The notes beneath the pieces were generated by a model that had not been told where the DNA came from, searched no databases, and saw only the letters and a list, made by a program, of their open reading frames with translations. From Paenibacillus sonchi (GTDB taxonomy: Bacteria; Bacillota; Bacilli; Paenibacillales; Paenibacillaceae), in NCBI RefSeq assembly GCF_016772475.1, contig NZ_CP068595.1:1-64000 (forward strand): a stretch of DNA of 64,000 nucleotides, read 5' to 3'. Both the position numbers and the translations under genes were made by a program. This document shows, piece by piece, positions 61,070 to 64,000 of this stretch (position 1 is its first letter; each line of letters starts with the position of its first letter).

Positions 61070-64000
61070 CTATCGAAAGGCTGCACTTGACGAGAGTTTT
61101 ACGAAAAAAGTGCTAATTTCATAAGGTTTCATTTCATATTTAATCTCAATACTCTGAATCGCATCTTCCAGCGGACGCTCCATTAGATCACATAATTGCC
61201 ATGACCCAATTTTATAATCGCTTCTAAGGGTTATCATGCTGCGGCTGCCCATATATTCGTGCATCCTAACAATAAAACCATCTCCCAGTTCGGACATTTT
61301 GATGGCATCAATGGCAATGCCAGTTGCCTCCGTCCGGATTAATGATTTCCCGGTTCCACTGGAATATGCACCTTCCACCGCAATTAATGGGTTGTTCAGT
61401 GACCATGCTTCCTCAACCGTCCTTCCAGTTGCCCAATCCCCCATATGCGGCAACAATGCATAAGTAAAGCGATGCTCACCTTGATCAGCCGACCAGTCAG
61501 GCTCTGTTGCTGACTTGATAAGTGAAAGCCGCATGACATGATCCTTGATGTCGTAACCATATTTACAATCGTTAAGCAAGCTTACTCCATAATAACGTTC
61601 TGACAAGTCAGCCCATTGATGGCCTACACTTTCGAATCGGGCATAATCCCAGCTTGTATTCCAGTGAGTCGGGCGCTTCACATTACCGAATTGAATATCA
61701 TAGGTCGCCTCTGTAGCCCGTACGGCAATCGGAAATGCCGTTTTCAACAATTGGTGTTGCTCATGCCAATCGACCAGCGTCTCGAAATCAATCCGTCCGC
61801 TCATGGAATAGACCTTGACCTTCTGAACAATGCTTGAGTCCATATATCGCCATGTAAATTGTAGAACCGCAGCTACTGGTCCGCATTCGACGAATTGAAC
61901 TGAACAAAGGTCCGTTATCTCCTGTTTCTTCTCAAGGTAATATAAATCAATATCCCATGCGTCGTACATTTTCGGCTTATCTTCGAATACCTGCAGCACA
62001 TTCCCATATTCGCCTGCCGCGAGCACTTCCCGCTCTGCCTTGCGGTCATAGATCCGAACCAATTGGCCAGCTGCATTCCATTCCAGAATATACAGCGGTG
62101 TGGTCAGAACAGAATCCTTCCAAACAAATGGAATATCCTCTTCACAGACATCCATTGCATTTGCCTTAATTAAAGTTGTCCCCATCATTGGCACCGCAGG
62201 AACCTCGATTAACCATTCATTTCCTAGGCGCTGGGAGCGCAAGACGCGGCCCGCTTCGTCCCTCCATTGCTTATTCTCTGTATCCGCACAGACTACAGTT
62301 ACCAGATCAGTCCGATCAAAAAAGGCACTATTACAGACTGTATACTCTGTATCACAAGGTTCGCCGGACAAAGCTATAAGTCCCTTCAACGCCTCATTAG
62401 CAGCACTTCTGCCTATCCGCTCTGCTTCCGCATACTCGATTCGGCTATCCTCATACACCTCCCGGATGGAAGAGCCGGGAATAATATCGTGAAACTGGTT
62501 GCGCAAGATAATCTTCCATCCTTCAAACAGTTCCTGTGCCGGATACTTGGTGAAAGTACCTGATTCAGCCGCCATCATCACCTGCAGCCATTCCGCTTCA
62601 CGGAACAACAATTCCAGCTTCCGATTCATTCTTTTGTTGTAGGCCTGGCTGGTATAGGTACCTCTGTGGTATTCCAGATACAGCTCTCCATCCCAAGTAT
62701 GGACATACTGGTCAGTGTGCTTGATTGTTTCATTTAACCTTTCAAAATACTCGTCGGCCCGGCCTGTTTTTACATTTGGGATTCCAGGAATATATTCCAG
62801 ACGACGGCGCATTTCAAGCATTTCCCGGTTCACTCCACCACCACCGTCGCCGTACCCATAAGAGAGCAGCAACTCACGATTCAGGTTTTTGTCACGGTAT
62901 TTATCCCAGATTCCCTGGATGGAGTATGGCTCGATCGTACCATTGTAAGTGTAATAAGAGGCACTTGATTCTGGCCCTTCCGGAGTGGTAATGAAATGGG
63001 TCAATACCTCGCTGCCGTCAATCCCTCTCCACTGGAACGTATCATGCGGCATGCGGTTGTACTGGTTCCAGCTTATCTTTGTTGTCATGAAAGTGTCGAT
63101 GCCCGATTTGCGCAGAATCTGTGGCAAGGCCCAACTGTATCCGAAGACATCCGGCAGCCACAGGTATTTGCATTCCACGCCCAACTCTTCCCTGAAGAAC
63201 TTCGTCCCGTACAGAATCTGGCGAACAAGTGACTCTCCGCTAGTCAGGTTGCAATCTGCTTCCAGCCACATCGCTCCGCCAGCTTCCCAGCGTCTCTCAC
63301 TAACCCGCTCGACGATTTCCGCGAACAATTCGGGGTAATCCTGCTTGATATATTCATAGAGCTGCGGTTGTGTCTGCAGGAAGATATATTCAGGGAATTG
63401 CTTCATCAGCCGAAGCACGGTGGAGAAGGAGCGGGCTGCTTTCTCCCGTGTATGGGTTAGCCGCCACAGCCAGGCAACATCAATATGCGTATGTCCGACG
63501 GCAGTCACCGTTACCGGATGCTCCTTCTTCAGTTCGGCCATCTGTGTTCGCAATAGTACGTCTGCTTCCAGAATGGAGGAATAGAAAGCTTCACTACCGG
63601 GCTTCGACCAATCCAGTATGTTAAACGCTCTGTTTAGAAGCATTAACAGCTCGTGCTTCTCCGTCTGATTGTCTGCAAGCTGTCTGCAAACCGCCAGCGC
63701 CGCCCGGCCGGTATAATACAAATTGTCCGCCGCTTCATCCAGATAAGTCAGTTCCGCCCGATGGAAGCGGTGCTCTTGGGAAGCCGGTTTTCCGCCGCCC
63801 TCAAGTCCTGACCACAGCCGGAAAGTTAATTCCAGGGTGCAGCCTGCCGTATCGCTCTCCAGAAATACTTCCTGATGGTTGCTATCCACCCCCTGATACG
63901 GTTTGCCGTTCAGGAACAATAGAGACTCGAAGCCGCTATTGTTACCCGCTCCGGTTCTGCCGAAGTCGAAGCGTGCAACAATCCTTCTGCCTTCCCATTC
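61070..64000 (-). CDS. GH38 alpha-mannosidase (partial, runs past the window)
   Basis: The open frame continues to the window end, reading EWEGRRIVARFDFGRTGAG before the first in-frame start candidate, so the N-terminus lies outside. At least 976 residues are present. GH38 signatures include the zinc-binding G-H-T-H-I-D-V-A-W-L near 150, the nucleophile region WLPDVFGYSWALPQILRKSG near 255, and FTYALLPHMGDW with a C-terminal beta domain. These enzymes remove alpha-mannose from oligosaccharides. It sits immediately upstream of the PL8 lyase, with 183 bases between, and probably works on products of that enzyme. Confidence 0.9.
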   Translation of the reverse strand, partial: EWEGRRIVARFDFGRTGAGNNSGFESLLFLNGKPYQGVDSNHQEVFLESDTAGCTLELTFRLWSGLEGGGKPASQEHRFHRAELTYLDEAADNLYYTGRAALAVCRQLADNQTEKHELLMLLNRAFNILDWSKPGSEAFYSSILEADVLLRTQMAELKKEHPVTVTAVGHTHIDVAWLWRLTHTREKAARSFSTVLRLMKQFPEYIFLQTQPQLYEYIKQDYPELFAEIVERVSERRWEAGGAMWLEADCNLTSGESLVRQILYGTKFFREELGVECKYLWLPDVFGYSWALPQILRKSGIDTFMTTKISWNQYNRMPHDTFQWRGIDGSEVLTHFITTPEGPESSASYYTYNGTIEPYSIQGIWDKYRDKNLNRELLLSYGYGDGGGGVNREMLEMRRRLEYIPGIPNVKTGRADEYFERLNETIKHTDQYVHTWDGELYLEYHRGTYTSQAYNKRMNRKLELLFREAEWLQVMMAAESGTFTKYPAQELFEGWKIILRNQFHDIIPGSSIREVYEDSRIEYAEAERIGRSAANEALKGLIALSGEPCDTEYTVCNSAFFDRTDLVTVVCADTENKQWRDEAGRVLRSQRLGNEWLIEVPAVPMMGTTLIKANAMDVCEEDIPFVWKDSVLTTPLYILEWNAAGQLVRIYDRKAEREVLAAGEYGNVLQVFEDKPKMYDAWDIDLYYLEKKQEITDLCSVQFVECGPVAAVLQFTWRYMDSSIVQKVKVYSMSGRIDFETLVDWHEQHQLLKTAFPIAVRATEATYDIQFGNVKRPTHWNTSWDYARFESVGHQWADLSERYYGVSLLNDCKYGYDIKDHVMRLSLIKSATEPDWSADQGEHRFTYALLPHMGDWATGRTVEEAWSLNNPLIAVEGAYSSGTGKSLIRTEATGIAIDAIKMSELGDGFIVRMHEYMGSRSMITLRSDYKIGSWQLCDLMERPLEDAIQSIEIKYEMKPYEISTFFVKLSSSAAFR

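Overview
The window looks like chromosomal DNA of a Paenibacillus-type Firmicute. The reasons are AGGAGG-like ribosome sites with frequent TTG and GTG starts, YesM/YesN (AraC) two-component pairs, carbohydrate ABC transporters without their own ATPase, a BioY/ECF biotin locus and a PL8 polysaccharide lyase. No integrase, rRNA, tRNA or CRISPR array is visible.

Region 1 (1-22643, + strand) is most of a conjugative element. A predicted oriT is followed by an RHH accessory protein and a MOBP relaxase. Then come several unknown proteins and a VirD4 coupling ATPase whose membrane part is a separate gene. The channel genes are VirB2-, VirB3-, VirB4-, VirB6- and VirB1-like (C39 peptidase). Interleaved with them is an almost complete Tad/Flp pilus set: A24 prepilin peptidase, CpaB/SAF, two CpaE/TadZ-like ATPases, CpaF/TadA, TadB, TadC, TadE and a pseudopilin. 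A RadC-type JAMM protein sits between tadB and tadC. The arrangement reads as a hybrid Tad pilus / type IV secretion conjugation machine.

Region 2 (22700-27061) is an insertion-sequence graveyard: two ISL3 fragments, a truncated IS4-like gene with an internal stop, a broken IS1182-type element and a broken IS with 15-bp inverted repeats.

Region 3 (27205-36702) is a biotin locus. A BirA-controlled promoter drives bioY, an acyl-CoA ligase, a thiolase, two hotdog dehydratases, a ketoreductase, EcfA1, EcfA2, EcfT and a FabK-like reductase. A BirA-type biotin ligase gene is divergent. The enzymes form a full activate-condense-reduce-dehydrate-reduce cycle, suggesting synthesis or salvage of a pimeloyl-type precursor.

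Region 4 (36738-37593) is a decayed remnant of a second, related conjugative element. It is followed by mgtC, a 2H phosphoesterase and a complete IS with inverted repeats and a 5-bp target duplication (39461-40914).

Region 5 (40922-64000) is carbohydrate and organic-acid catabolism. It holds a sugar ABC transporter with a divergent YesMN pair, then an RpiR regulator, an HExxH protein, a hydantoinase/oxoprolinase, an ion-transporter-superfamily permease and an FAD oxidoreductase. These are followed by a solute-binding lipoprotein, a second YesMN pair, a PL8 lyase and a GH38 alpha-mannosidase cut by the window end. Three cre-like sites suggest CcpA control.

At least a dozen single-base indels, mostly a missing base in a short homopolymer, break or distort otherwise coherent genes across all regions. 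This pattern points to sequencing error at many of these sites rather than true pseudogenes.
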